Part shown: positions 42,078 to 50,454 of the stretch, in pieces
How positions within the stretch are numbered: position 1 is the first letter of the stretch
Layout of the letters: every line of letters begins with the position of its first letter
Assembly: GCA_020634935.1 (NCBI GenBank)
Contig: JACKAT010000036.1
Location: 1-51,846 of the forward strand
Direction: 5' to 3'
From: Anaerolineales bacterium
GTDB taxonomy: Bacteria; Chloroflexota; Anaerolineae; 4572-78; J111
DNA length: 51,846 nt
Notes under the pieces: model-generated
Database searches by the model: none
What the model saw: only the letters and a program-made list of their open reading frames with translations
Told to the model about the DNA's origin: nothing
Program-made: the position numbers and the translations under genes

Positions 42078-45000
42078 ATGTCACTAACAAGATTGTCGAT
42101 TAATCGACCGCTAACAATGCTCATGATCATTGTGGCGATGGTTATCATGGGGATGCAAGGGTACAATCGGCTCAAACTCGATAGTTTTCCCGCCGTCGAT
42201 TTCCCTTTTGTGTCCATTACCGTTGTTTATCCGGGCGCTTCCCCGGAAGATGTTGAAGATTTAGTGTTGAAGCCAATCGAAGATGGGGTCTCGACTATCT
42301 CCGGTATCGATGACTTGAACTCGACGGCCACCGAAGGGTTTGGAACCATCGCTATTGCCTTCAACGAAGGGGTTAATGGCGATCAGGCGGCTATTGATGT
42401 CGAGCGTCAGGTGTCCAGTGTCCGGGGTCAACTCCCCGATGCGGCTGAGGATCCCACCATCATCAAGGCTGACATTAACGCTGTCCCGGTTATCTTTATG
42501 TCACTCAGCGGCCCGCAAAAACAGGATGTTCTATTTGATCTGGCCGACAACGACATCAAAACCCGCTTGCAAACTATTCCGGGCGTCGCCTCGGTCTCGA
42601 TCAGCGGTGGGCGAGACCGGGAAGTCCAGGTGAATGTCGATCCGGCCAAACTGGCCGCGTTCGGTATCTCGATGGGTGATGTCCAACGCAAGCTGTCTGA
42701 AAATAACGTCACGTTTCCGGCCGGTACGGTTGATGAGGGACGCCAGAAGATCGCCGTTCGCTCTGTGGGTGAATTTACCAATCTAGACGAAATTAGAAAC
42801 TTGGTGGTCAGAGAAAATGAAGGCGCGGGTCGAGGCCGGGTGTTCTTAAGCGATGTGGCCGATGTTCGCGTTGGTCTGGAAGATCAGGATAGCATCATTC
42901 GCTATAATGGTCAGGAAGCTGTTAGCATCAGTGTGGTCAAATCGAGCGACGCCAACACCGTCGAAGTGGTTGACGAAGTGATTGCCTCGGTTGCGGATAT
43001 AAACAAAGAAATCCTCCCGCCCGGCTCCCAACTGACGGTGGTTCAGGACAACGCCGATTTCATTCGCCGTTCGGTCGATGCCGTGTTGGAGGATTTGTTT
43101 TTAGCCATTGTGATTACCGGTTTGGTCATTCTGGTTTTCCTCCATACCCTTCGCAGTACTCTTATCGTGATCCTGGCTATTCCCACCTCAATTATTACCA
43201 CCTTCCTAGTGATGTGGATGTTGGGCTTTAGCTTGAACCAGTTGACCCTGTTGGCGCTCACGCTGGTCATTGGTATTTTGGTTGACGATGCGATTGTGGT
43301 GCTTGAAAACATCAACCGTCACATCGAGATGAAAAAACCACCCAAGCAAGCGGCCATCGACGGTCGAACCGAAATCGGGTTGGCTGCCGTGACCATCACG
43401 CTGGTTGACGTGGTGGTTTATATTCCGGTGGCCTTTACCTCAGGCATTGTCGGTCGATTCTTTTACTCTTACGGCGTCACCATTGCCGTGGCTGCTTTGA
43501 TTTCGCTGTTTATCGCCTTCACCCTCACCCCAATGCTGGCGGCGTTATGGTCAGAAGACCTGAGTAAACCCCATCAGGAACCTAAAGGCCTGCGGAAATG
43601 GCTGGGACGTGCTCTGTGGCCGGTGGCTAAAGTATGGGAAGGCTTTTTGTGGCTGTTTGAAAAAAGTTTCGAGTGGCTAACCTCGCTTTACACCGCCACC
43701 CTGCGCTTCTTCCTGTTGAACTTTGCCACCCAATTGCTGGCGGTTTTGCTGGCCGTGGGCTCGCTGGTTGCCGGTTTCTATTTGGTTGTCGGCGGATTTG
43801 TGGGAACGGAATTTTTCCCGCAGCAAGATGACGGCCAAATTCGCATCAGCATCGAGATGCCGGCCGGAACCAACCTGGACACCACCGACCAGGCGGCCCG
43901 GCGGGTTGAAGATTATGTGGTTAAAGGCGTCCCGGAGACGTCCGGTATTCTCACTGTCGTCGGCACCAGCGGCGGCGGCGGTGGTTTTGGCGGCGCGTCG
44001 CGATCGGCCAATGCCGCTACCATCAACCTGGTGTTGGTCGATAAAGGCGATCGCCACCGCAGCACCAAGCAAGTAATCGATGATCTGCGCCCGATACTCC
44101 AAAGTATTCCCGAAGCCACGGTATCGGTGACCTTGAACTCTGGACCGGGCGGCGGTGGACAAAGCCCGATTCAGTTCCAACTATCCGGGAGCGATCCCAA
44201 CACGCTCATCGATCTGTCCAATCAGGTTGAAGCGGTTATTCGCTCCATACCCGGTACAACGGACATCAAAAATACCGATGCCGCCCGTTCGCCCGAAACC
44301 CAACTGTTGATTGACCGGCAGCAGGCGGTCGATCTGGGCTTGTCGCCCTCACAGATTGGCAGCACGTTGCGCACAGCTTTGAGCGGCAGCCAAGTCGGCA
44401 AGTATGCGCCGCCCAACCAAACCGAGATCGATATCTCCCTCCGGGCGTCGGAAGCCGCTCGTGAGGATGTGACCCAGCTCTTGCAGATGCCGATTGAATA
44501 TGTTGACGACCAGCCGATTATTCTGGATCGGGTCGTTGATGTCGAGCGAACGCTGGCTCCGGCCCGGATTACCCGATCTGACCGGCAGCGCGTCTTGACC
44601 GTTGGCACTGGTCTAACATCCGAGTACAGCGCCGGCGACGTGACCGATGAGATCGAGGCCGCCATTAAAGAACAGGTGCAGTTCCCGCCCGGTTATAACT
44701 ACAAAGTAATTGGAACCTCGGAAATCCAGCGCGAGTCGTTCGCGCAGTTGGGCCAGTCAATTCTGTTAGCGATTGGTTTGGCTTACATGCTCCTGGTGGC
44801 GCTCTTCCAAAGCTGGCTGCAACCGCTGGCGATTATGTTCTCGCTGCCGGTGTCGCTGGTGGGCGCCTTCGGCGGCTTGTGGTTAACCGGCAATACGCTT
44901 AACCTGAACTCGTTGTTAGGGATCATCGTGCTGATCGGGGTGGTGACCAAAAACGCCATTTTGATCGTTGACTTCACCAACCACCTGCGGGAAAACGAGG

Positions 45001-45446
45001 GCTACGCGCGCAAGGAAGCCCTGGTCGAGGCCGGGCGGCTTCGCTTGCGAGCGGTGTTGATGACGACCCTAACGCTGGTATTCGCCCTACTGCCGCTGCT
45101 GTTAGGGACCGGCGCCGGCTCGGAAAGCCGCGCCCCGCTGGCTGCGGTGGTCGTTGGGGGCATTACCTCATCGACCGTTCTCACCCTGATTCTGGTGCCG
45201 GTGGTCTACAACTTCTTTGATTGGGGCAGTGGTTTGGTCAGCCGCGTCGTTGGCGCGGTGCTGGGGACGTCGTCGCCTTCGGAAGAAGTCGTCGAACAGC
45301 CTGAAGAAGAGGCCGCTCCCGAAGAAAGACCGGAAAAGCAGGAAGACAAAGAAGAGAAAGGTTCCAAGCGTGGTCCCTCACCGAGGCCCTCCCCCCAGCC
45401 CGGTTCGGCTATCAGTTTGAACCCGTCGAAACCTGACACAGCTTGA
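42078..45446 (+). CDS. RND family efflux transporter (HAE1/AcrB-like)
   Basis: 1122 residues. Proton-driven export pump in the cytoplasmic membrane. Twelve helices in two halves with large extracytoplasmic loops; the proton-relay acidic pair Asp403-Asp404 is in the fourth helix (LVIGILVDDAIVVLENINRH). PGASPEDVEDLVLKPIED and the equivalent second half are typical of HAE1 pumps. The C-terminal 55 residues are extra: very acidic, then basic with Ser-Pro repeats (EEAAPEERPEKQEDKEE, then PSPRPSPQPG), likely cytoplasmic. It lies 117 bases after the adaptor gene. The start is ATG with a weak AAGGG. The substrate is unknown. Confidence 0.94.
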   Translation: MSLTRLSINRPLTMLMIIVAMVIMGMQGYNRLKLDSFPAVDFPFVSITVVYPGASPEDVEDLVLKPIEDGVSTISGIDDLNSTATEGFGTIAIAFNEGVNGDQAAIDVERQVSSVRGQLPDAAEDPTIIKADINAVPVIFMSLSGPQKQDVLFDLADNDIKTRLQTIPGVASVSISGGRDREVQVNVDPAKLAAFGISMGDVQRKLSENNVTFPAGTVDEGRQKIAVRSVGEFTNLDEIRNLVVRENEGAGRGRVFLSDVADVRVGLEDQDSIIRYNGQEAVSISVVKSSDANTVEVVDEVIASVADINKEILPPGSQLTVVQDNADFIRRSVDAVLEDLFLAIVITGLVILVFLHTLRSTLIVILAIPTSIITTFLVMWMLGFSLNQLTLLALTLVIGILVDDAIVVLENINRHIEMKKPPKQAAIDGRTEIGLAAVTITLVDVVVYIPVAFTSGIVGRFFYSYGVTIAVAALISLFIAFTLTPMLAALWSEDLSKPHQEPKGLRKWLGRALWPVAKVWEGFLWLFEKSFEWLTSLYTATLRFFLLNFATQLLAVLLAVGSLVAGFYLVVGGFVGTEFFPQQDDGQIRISIEMPAGTNLDTTDQAARRVEDYVVKGVPETSGILTVVGTSGGGGGFGGASRSANAATINLVLVDKGDRHRSTKQVIDDLRPILQSIPEATVSVTLNSGPGGGGQSPIQFQLSGSDPNTLIDLSNQVEAVIRSIPGTTDIKNTDAARSPETQLLIDRQQAVDLGLSPSQIGSTLRTALSGSQVGKYAPPNQTEIDISLRASEAAREDVTQLLQMPIEYVDDQPIILDRVVDVERTLAPARITRSDRQRVLTVGTGLTSEYSAGDVTDEIEAAIKEQVQFPPGYNYKVIGTSEIQRESFAQLGQSILLAIGLAYMLLVALFQSWLQPLAIMFSLPVSLVGAFGGLWLTGNTLNLNSLLGIIVLIGVVTKNAILIVDFTNHLRENEGYARKEALVEAGRLRLRAVLMTTLTLVFALLPLLLGTGAGSESRAPLAAVVVGGITSSTVLTLILVPVVYNFFDWGSGLVSRVVGAVLGTSSPSEEVVEQPEEEAAPEERPEKQEDKEEKGSKRGPSPRPSPQPGSAISLNPSKPDTA

Positions 45447-45466
45447 TTACTGAGAGTCAATATCTA

Positions 45467-48094
45467 ATGAAAACGACTAAGACAATAGTATTCTTTTTTA
45501 TACTGGTGCTGCTGACCACGGCCTGCGGCTCGATCCTCGGTAAAGAGGAAGGCGACCGGCCTGAGCCGCTTAATAAAGAAGCGTGGCCAACCCTGCCAGC
45601 CGCAGCAGCGACCCTGACTCCCACCCCGTTCCCCAGAGCCACTATACCACCGACCACCGTCCCGGCCGCCGCGGCAGCGGTCGAAGCCGCGCCTACTAAC
45701 AGCCCGGAACCCAGCGCCGATGCAGCGTCATCGACCGATCTGGTGTCATCGGTGCTGAGCAATCTGAATAATGAAAACGGCTCCAATTTTGCGGCTCAAA
45801 TTAGAAGCCTCAGCGGCGTGCCGGCCCTCCCGCCTGGCTTGGCTCCGGTGGGGATTGGTGTGCTGGTGGCGGACCAGGCCATCATCCGGCAGGGGCCGGG
45901 TGAGTCTTATGGTCAGGTGCAAGTGGTCAATCAGGGCGAGCTGGCCGGCGTTCTCGGCAGAAACGAAGATCGAAGCTGGGTTTATGTCATTACGCTTCAG
46001 AAATCACTGGGCTGGCTGCCAATTGGAACGCTGCGCATTACCTCCAGTAACTTAGATGAAGAGCCGGTTCTGCCGCCCAACCCGCTGGCCAGCTTTCTGA
46101 GCCAGGCCAGCGCCTCGGCCGCCGCCCCGGCCACGTCGTCAGGCGCGAGCACGGCCGCAAACACAACCACCCGTCCGGCGGCAGTGACCGTTCAACCGCT
46201 GGACCCGGCCACGCTGTCGGAAGTCACAACCGCGCGCGTCACCACGCCGCTCAATATGCGACAGCGGCCCGGCCCGGACTTCAAACAGATCGCCGTTCTG
46301 CCGAAGGATGAGGAACTTTCGATCCTGGCCCGCAATCAAGATGGCTTCTGGGTGTTGGTAAAAACCAGCAGCGGTGATTTCGGCTGGGTGTCGCTCGATT
46401 TTCTAGAGGTGGACGGCTCGATTGAGAGCGCTCCGGAGGTTCGCACCTTGGACGCCGATGCCGCCTCAAATGAGGTCGGGCCGATTGTTGAAGCGTCCGC
46501 TGTGGCGGCTCCAGCAGCCAGCAGCGCCGCCTCGACCTCGGCGGATCAGCCGGCCGCAGCAACCACCGTCTCCAGCGGGGGTGAAGGCTCGGCGCTGCCG
46601 GTGCGTGCCTTTGCGCCGGTGGCTTCGGCCCGTGTTGCTGAGAAAACAGATGGGCGTAAAGGCCCCGGCGAGTCCTTTGGCGCTCAAATCGAACTCACGG
46701 TCGATCAGCCGGTCGATATTTTAGCCCGCAACGAGGATACCACTTGGGTCGTGGTGCGCAACCCGCTGGGCGGCGTCGGGTGGGTGGCCCTTGACCAGTT
46801 AAAAGATGTCGAAGGGTTTCTTGAAAATGCCGTTCCTGTTACCACCGCCTGGGTGAAAAGTAATGAAACCACCATTTACAACGGGCCGGGTATCTTCTAC
46901 GAGCCGGCCGGCAACCTGGCCATCTTTGATATGGTGGCGGTGCTGGGCATGAATGAAAATCGCAACTGGGCCTTCATCGAAGCCTTGAACGGCGGGCGCG
47001 GCTGGGTCCAACCCCGGCTCATCGAACTGGCCGGCAGTTACGACGCCCTGTCGGTCATCAAGACGCCGGCGGTAGCCGAGGGCAATCCGGCCAACGAAGG
47101 GCTGCCCGCGCCGTCGGCAAACAGCGCCACTAGCGGCCAAATGGTCTTTCAAACTTCGAGCGGGGGCGAGATCAAGCTCATCAACGCCGATGGCTCCGGA
47201 CTGCGCACCTTGACCGCCGGCATCGACCCGGTGTTGTCGCCCGATGGCCGGCAGGTGGCCTTCACCCGTTGGATCGGCGATATCGGCGAGTTGTGGGTCA
47301 TCAATTCCGACGGTTCCAACGAACGCCAAATTTTGGGCGAGATGCACCAGGCCAAAGGTCCGGACTGGTCGCCCGATGGCTCGCAGGTGGTCTTGAATTT
47401 TCAAAAAGGCGGGCGCCTGGAAGAATCTCACAAGTGCCAGCCCTTCGATACCAACCCCAACCCGCCCCGCAATGCGGGTAATTTCAGAAGCGGCCTTAAC
47501 AATAACGGTGAATTTGAGCTGTGCTGGACGGTGCCGCCTGACCCTAACTGGTCGCTGCGGACGATCAACATCGCCAACAGCAGTTTCGAAGATCTGTATG
47601 GCGGCCTGTATGCCTTCCGGCCGGCCTGGGATCCCAGCCAGCCCTGGCGGGTCGTATCTGACTCCGGGGCCGGGCTGCTGTCGGTTAGCGTCGACGATCC
47701 TGATACCCGGCAAGAAGTGACCAGTGTTATTGGCGATAGTTCGCCGGTCTTCTCGCCGGATGGACGCTATATCGCCGTGACATCGAAGCTGCAAAATGAG
47801 TACTCCATCTTCCGCATGAACAGCGACGGCAGCGGGCGGGTGCGCCTGACCCAAACGCCGCTGTGGGTTCCGATCCAGGCCGATACCGCCGGCCAATTGT
47901 GGAACGATGTTTCGCCTACCTGGTCGCCCGATGGCTCGCTCATCGCCTTTCTGACCGACCGCACCGGACGCTGGGAAATCTGGTTGATGAACGCCGACGG
48001 CTCGAACCAGCGGCCGATGTTCTCGGATGAAATCAACGACCAGCTAGACCTGACCTACAACTTTGTCGATGAACGCGCCATAAGCTGGCGCTAA
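45467..48094 (+). CDS. Lipoprotein with four SH3b domains and a C-terminal TolB-like beta-propeller
   Basis: 875 residues from the ATG at 45467; an in-frame TTG upstream overlaps the pump gene. A lipoprotein signal ends LLTTAC (Cys20). Four SH3-like domains follow with Ala/Ser/Thr linkers: about 120-195 (ADQAIIRQGPGESYGQVQVV), 250-320 (LNMRQRPGPDFKQIAVLPKD), 385-455 (DGRKGPGESFGAQIEL) and 455-520 (ETTIYNGPGIFYEPAGNLA). From about 545 come repeats like INADGSGLRTLTAG and WSPDGSLIAFLTD, a PD40/TolB-like propeller. SH3b domains often bind cell-wall peptides or glycans. It is the last gene of the efflux operon. Whether it is part of the pump is not known. Confidence 0.88.
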   Translation: MKTTKTIVFFFILVLLTTACGSILGKEEGDRPEPLNKEAWPTLPAAAATLTPTPFPRATIPPTTVPAAAAAVEAAPTNSPEPSADAASSTDLVSSVLSNLNNENGSNFAAQIRSLSGVPALPPGLAPVGIGVLVADQAIIRQGPGESYGQVQVVNQGELAGVLGRNEDRSWVYVITLQKSLGWLPIGTLRITSSNLDEEPVLPPNPLASFLSQASASAAAPATSSGASTAANTTTRPAAVTVQPLDPATLSEVTTARVTTPLNMRQRPGPDFKQIAVLPKDEELSILARNQDGFWVLVKTSSGDFGWVSLDFLEVDGSIESAPEVRTLDADAASNEVGPIVEASAVAAPAASSAASTSADQPAAATTVSSGGEGSALPVRAFAPVASARVAEKTDGRKGPGESFGAQIELTVDQPVDILARNEDTTWVVVRNPLGGVGWVALDQLKDVEGFLENAVPVTTAWVKSNETTIYNGPGIFYEPAGNLAIFDMVAVLGMNENRNWAFIEALNGGRGWVQPRLIELAGSYDALSVIKTPAVAEGNPANEGLPAPSANSATSGQMVFQTSSGGEIKLINADGSGLRTLTAGIDPVLSPDGRQVAFTRWIGDIGELWVINSDGSNERQILGEMHQAKGPDWSPDGSQVVLNFQKGGRLEESHKCQPFDTNPNPPRNAGNFRSGLNNNGEFELCWTVPPDPNWSLRTINIANSSFEDLYGGLYAFRPAWDPSQPWRVVSDSGAGLLSVSVDDPDTRQEVTSVIGDSSPVFSPDGRYIAVTSKLQNEYSIFRMNSDGSGRVRLTQTPLWVPIQADTAGQLWNDVSPTWSPDGSLIAFLTDRTGRWEIWLMNADGSNQRPMFSDEINDQLDLTYNFVDERAISWR

Positions 48095-48110
48095 CCTTCA
48101 CCCTTCAACA

Positions 48111-48145
48111 AAAAGCCAATGTTGAACGCGACATTGGCTTTTTTA
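48111..48145 (+). terminator. Rho-independent terminator of the efflux operon
   Basis: AAAAGCCAATGT pairs with ACATTGGCTTTT around TGAACGCG, then continues in T. It begins 16 bases after the stop codon. Confidence 0.88.
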
Positions 48146-48208
48146 ATTTCTGAGCCTGTCGGGTAGAATTCTTTAAACCTTCTATCTGAATGAGTCAGGA
48201 ATAATCTT

Positions 48209-48790
48209 ATGCGCGTCATCGCCGGCACGGCCAAAGGTAAACGATTAAAAGCAGTTCCCCAAGACACTACCCGGCCGATCACCGATCGCACCAAGGAAGC
48301 GTTGTTTAGCATTTTGGGCCACTGGATCATCGACGCCCGGGTGCTGGATCTGTTTGGTGGAACCGGCGCGGTCGGCATCGAGGCCCTTAGCCGGGGGGCG
48401 GGTCACGTCACCTTCATCGACGCCAATCGGGCCGCGACCCAGACCATCGGCGAGAATTTGCGCACTACCGGCCTGGCCGACCGCGCCTACGTCAAACGAA
48501 CGGACGCTTTCAAGTTTCTCAAACAGCCGCCCGCCGATCTCCACCCGTTTGATTTAATCTACATCGCCCCGCCGCAGTACAAACAGATGTGGCTTGAGGC
48601 GCTGCACTGGCTCAACGCCGACCTTGATCGATGGCTGCTGCCCGATGGAGCGATCATTGTCCAAATTCATCCTATCGAATTTCAAGCCGTCGAATTACAA
48701 CACCTGACCTTATACGACGAACGAAAATATGGCAGCACACTATTATGTTTTTATGAGCGGTTAGTGAGTGAAGGAGCGCAGGATGAATAA
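48209..48790 (+). CDS. rsmD: 16S rRNA (guanine-966-N2)-methyltransferase RsmD
   Basis: 193 residues, normal for RsmD. It methylates G966 of 16S rRNA in the 30S subunit. MRVIAGTAKGKRLKAV and TRPITDRTKEALFSIL are the family signature; VLDLFGGTGAVGIEAL (45-60) is the SAM loop. The motif IV is IAPPQY, with Ala120 in place of the Asp of the usual DPPY; this alters the residue that normally holds the target amine. It may still be active, as the PP and aromatic remain. The next gene overlaps its end by 8 bases. RsmD genes often precede coaD; here that is not the case. Confidence 0.88.
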   Translation: MRVIAGTAKGKRLKAVPQDTTRPITDRTKEALFSILGHWIIDARVLDLFGGTGAVGIEALSRGAGHVTFIDANRAATQTIGENLRTTGLADRAYVKRTDAFKFLKQPPADLHPFDLIYIAPPQYKQMWLEALHWLNADLDRWLLPDGAIIVQIHPIEFQAVELQHLTLYDERKYGSTLLCFYERLVSEGAQDE

Positions 48791-50153
48791 GTTAGACATT
48801 ACCGATCCGCATCCTCAACCGTCCAATCATCTTAAGAAGTGGCTGATCGGCTTAATTGGGGCCGGTCTATTGACGCTGGGTGTTATCGCCGGAGGAGTGT
48901 GGCTGGCGTACTATTATCTTCTTGACCGCAGCCGAGACACGGCTCTAACCGTTCCGGTTTTTGCCGATGAGCCGATTTTGAACTACATCGCTTTTACCGG
49001 CAACGATGATAATGTCTGGCTGGTTTCACCCTTGGGCCAGGATCGACGCCGTTTAACCGAAGATGGGCGCGGCTATCGATTTCCCACCTGGTCGCCCGAT
49101 GGGACCCGATTGGCTTTTTTAGGCCAGGGTGACGCCGCCAGTACGAGTCTGTATGTCTCGCCTACCGCCAGAGCCGCGCCGACCGTTGTCTACCGGGAAG
49201 AGCAGTCGAGTCCCTTTTATCTGTATTGGGCGCCCGACAGCCAGGCCATCACCTTTTTAACCCAGGAATCAGGCGGCATGGCCATGCGGCTGGTCGATGT
49301 ACGCCAGCCGGAAAACAGCCGGCTCTTGGAGCGAGGCGCGCCGTTCTACTGGGTCTGGTCTCCCAAAGGCGACCGGCTGCTGATGCACGTCGGCGGCGCC
49401 CGATCCGCCTCACAGAGCGCTCATCTCTCTTTTCTCGATAACCGGCAGAATGCGCAGCGGCAGGAATTGGATTTTGCGCCGGGCCGATTTCAGGCCCCGG
49501 CCTGGACCTCGAACGGTGAGACCATCTTTTATGTCGGCGATAACGGCGACAGCGAGGCCATCTACAAAACCAACATCAACGCTCTTGAGCCGGAGAAAAT
49601 CACCGATCTGACCGGCTTTGCCTTCATGACCATGTCGCCGGACGATCAGTCCATCGGGTTTCTGCAATTTGAGCCGGGAACACGCCCGCCCTTTGGTCGC
49701 GCCTATCTGGTCGATACCTCTGGCGACAACCGCCAACTCATCATGGATGATCTGATCGCCTCGATGTACTGGTCGCCGGATGGCCAGAAACTGGCCTTGC
49801 TGGCCATCAGCCGGGCCGACGACGGTTCCTCGGCTCAACTCAATAAAGTTGACGGTCTGGCTGCGCCGCTGCGCCAAGATATTCATCTGCGCTGGTGGAT
49901 TTATGAGGTAGCCAACGGGACCGTCGAGCCGCTGGCGTCATTTTCGCCGACAGCCGCCTTTTTGCAGACCGTGCCTTTTTTTGACCAATATTACCTCTCG
50001 CTCACCTTTTGGTCGCCGGACAGCCGTTACTTTGTATTGACCAAACGCGAAGATGATCGCGGCAACGGCAGCGTGTGGGTGTATGACACCACCGGCCAAC
50101 AAGCCGCCCGCCAGGTCGGCGACGGCCGGCTGGCGGTCTGGTCGTGGCGGTGA
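48783..50153 (+). CDS. Membrane-anchored PD40/TolB-like beta-propeller protein
   Basis: 456 residues from the ATG at 48783, with AAGGAG 6 bases before it; the gene overlaps rsmD by 8 bases. An N-terminal cytoplasmic stretch of 17 residues and one helix (about 18-46) anchor it, and the rest lies outside. Repeats such as FPTWSPDGTRLAFLGQGD, WAPDSQAITFLT, VWSPKGDRLLMHV, MYWSPDGQKLALLAI and FWSPDSRYFVLTK make a six- or seven-bladed propeller, as in TolB-like and WD40-like PD40 proteins. It resembles the propeller half of the lipoprotein at 45467-48094. The partner or ligand is unknown. Confidence 0.82.
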   Translation: MNKLDITDPHPQPSNHLKKWLIGLIGAGLLTLGVIAGGVWLAYYYLLDRSRDTALTVPVFADEPILNYIAFTGNDDNVWLVSPLGQDRRRLTEDGRGYRFPTWSPDGTRLAFLGQGDAASTSLYVSPTARAAPTVVYREEQSSPFYLYWAPDSQAITFLTQESGGMAMRLVDVRQPENSRLLERGAPFYWVWSPKGDRLLMHVGGARSASQSAHLSFLDNRQNAQRQELDFAPGRFQAPAWTSNGETIFYVGDNGDSEAIYKTNINALEPEKITDLTGFAFMTMSPDDQSIGFLQFEPGTRPPFGRAYLVDTSGDNRQLIMDDLIASMYWSPDGQKLALLAISRADDGSSAQLNKVDGLAAPLRQDIHLRWWIYEVANGTVEPLASFSPTAAFLQTVPFFDQYYLSLTFWSPDSRYFVLTKREDDRGNGSVWVYDTTGQQAARQVGDGRLAVWSWR

Positions 50154-50454
50154 AAAGAATGAAGACGGGCGGTCATTGTCAATTCAAGCCAACGCTATTA
50201 CAATACCGGCATCGGCCTTAACTTTGCCGATTTTAAAGTTAACCGCGCTCAGTATGTCTCGTAACGCGTATAAGCCGGGCCGATGTGGTCTTATCAGCTT
50301 GATCGTGGCTGGTTAGGCCAATTTTTTTGTCTTGACTGTATCATCTCAATAATTTGGGGTGGCGTAGGACAAACTTAAGTTTGTCCTACAAAAGACCCTG
50401 CTTTTTGAGCAGAGACTCTTGACCTAAATCAAACCTAAGCAACTATCAGCCAAC
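50154..50454. other. Intergenic region before the last gene
   Basis: Apart from the palindrome at 50364-50389 I see nothing definite. Short open frames continue past the propeller gene but have no ribosome binding site. Confidence 0.4.
50364..50389. repeat. Perfect 26-bp palindrome
   Basis: GTAGGACAAACTT is followed directly by its exact complement AAGTTTGTCCTAC with no loop. A true palindrome of this size could be a cruciform or a protein site; it lies 65 bases before the start of the next gene. The edge TAGGACAA is shared with the hairpin at 9323-9343. Confidence 0.75.
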
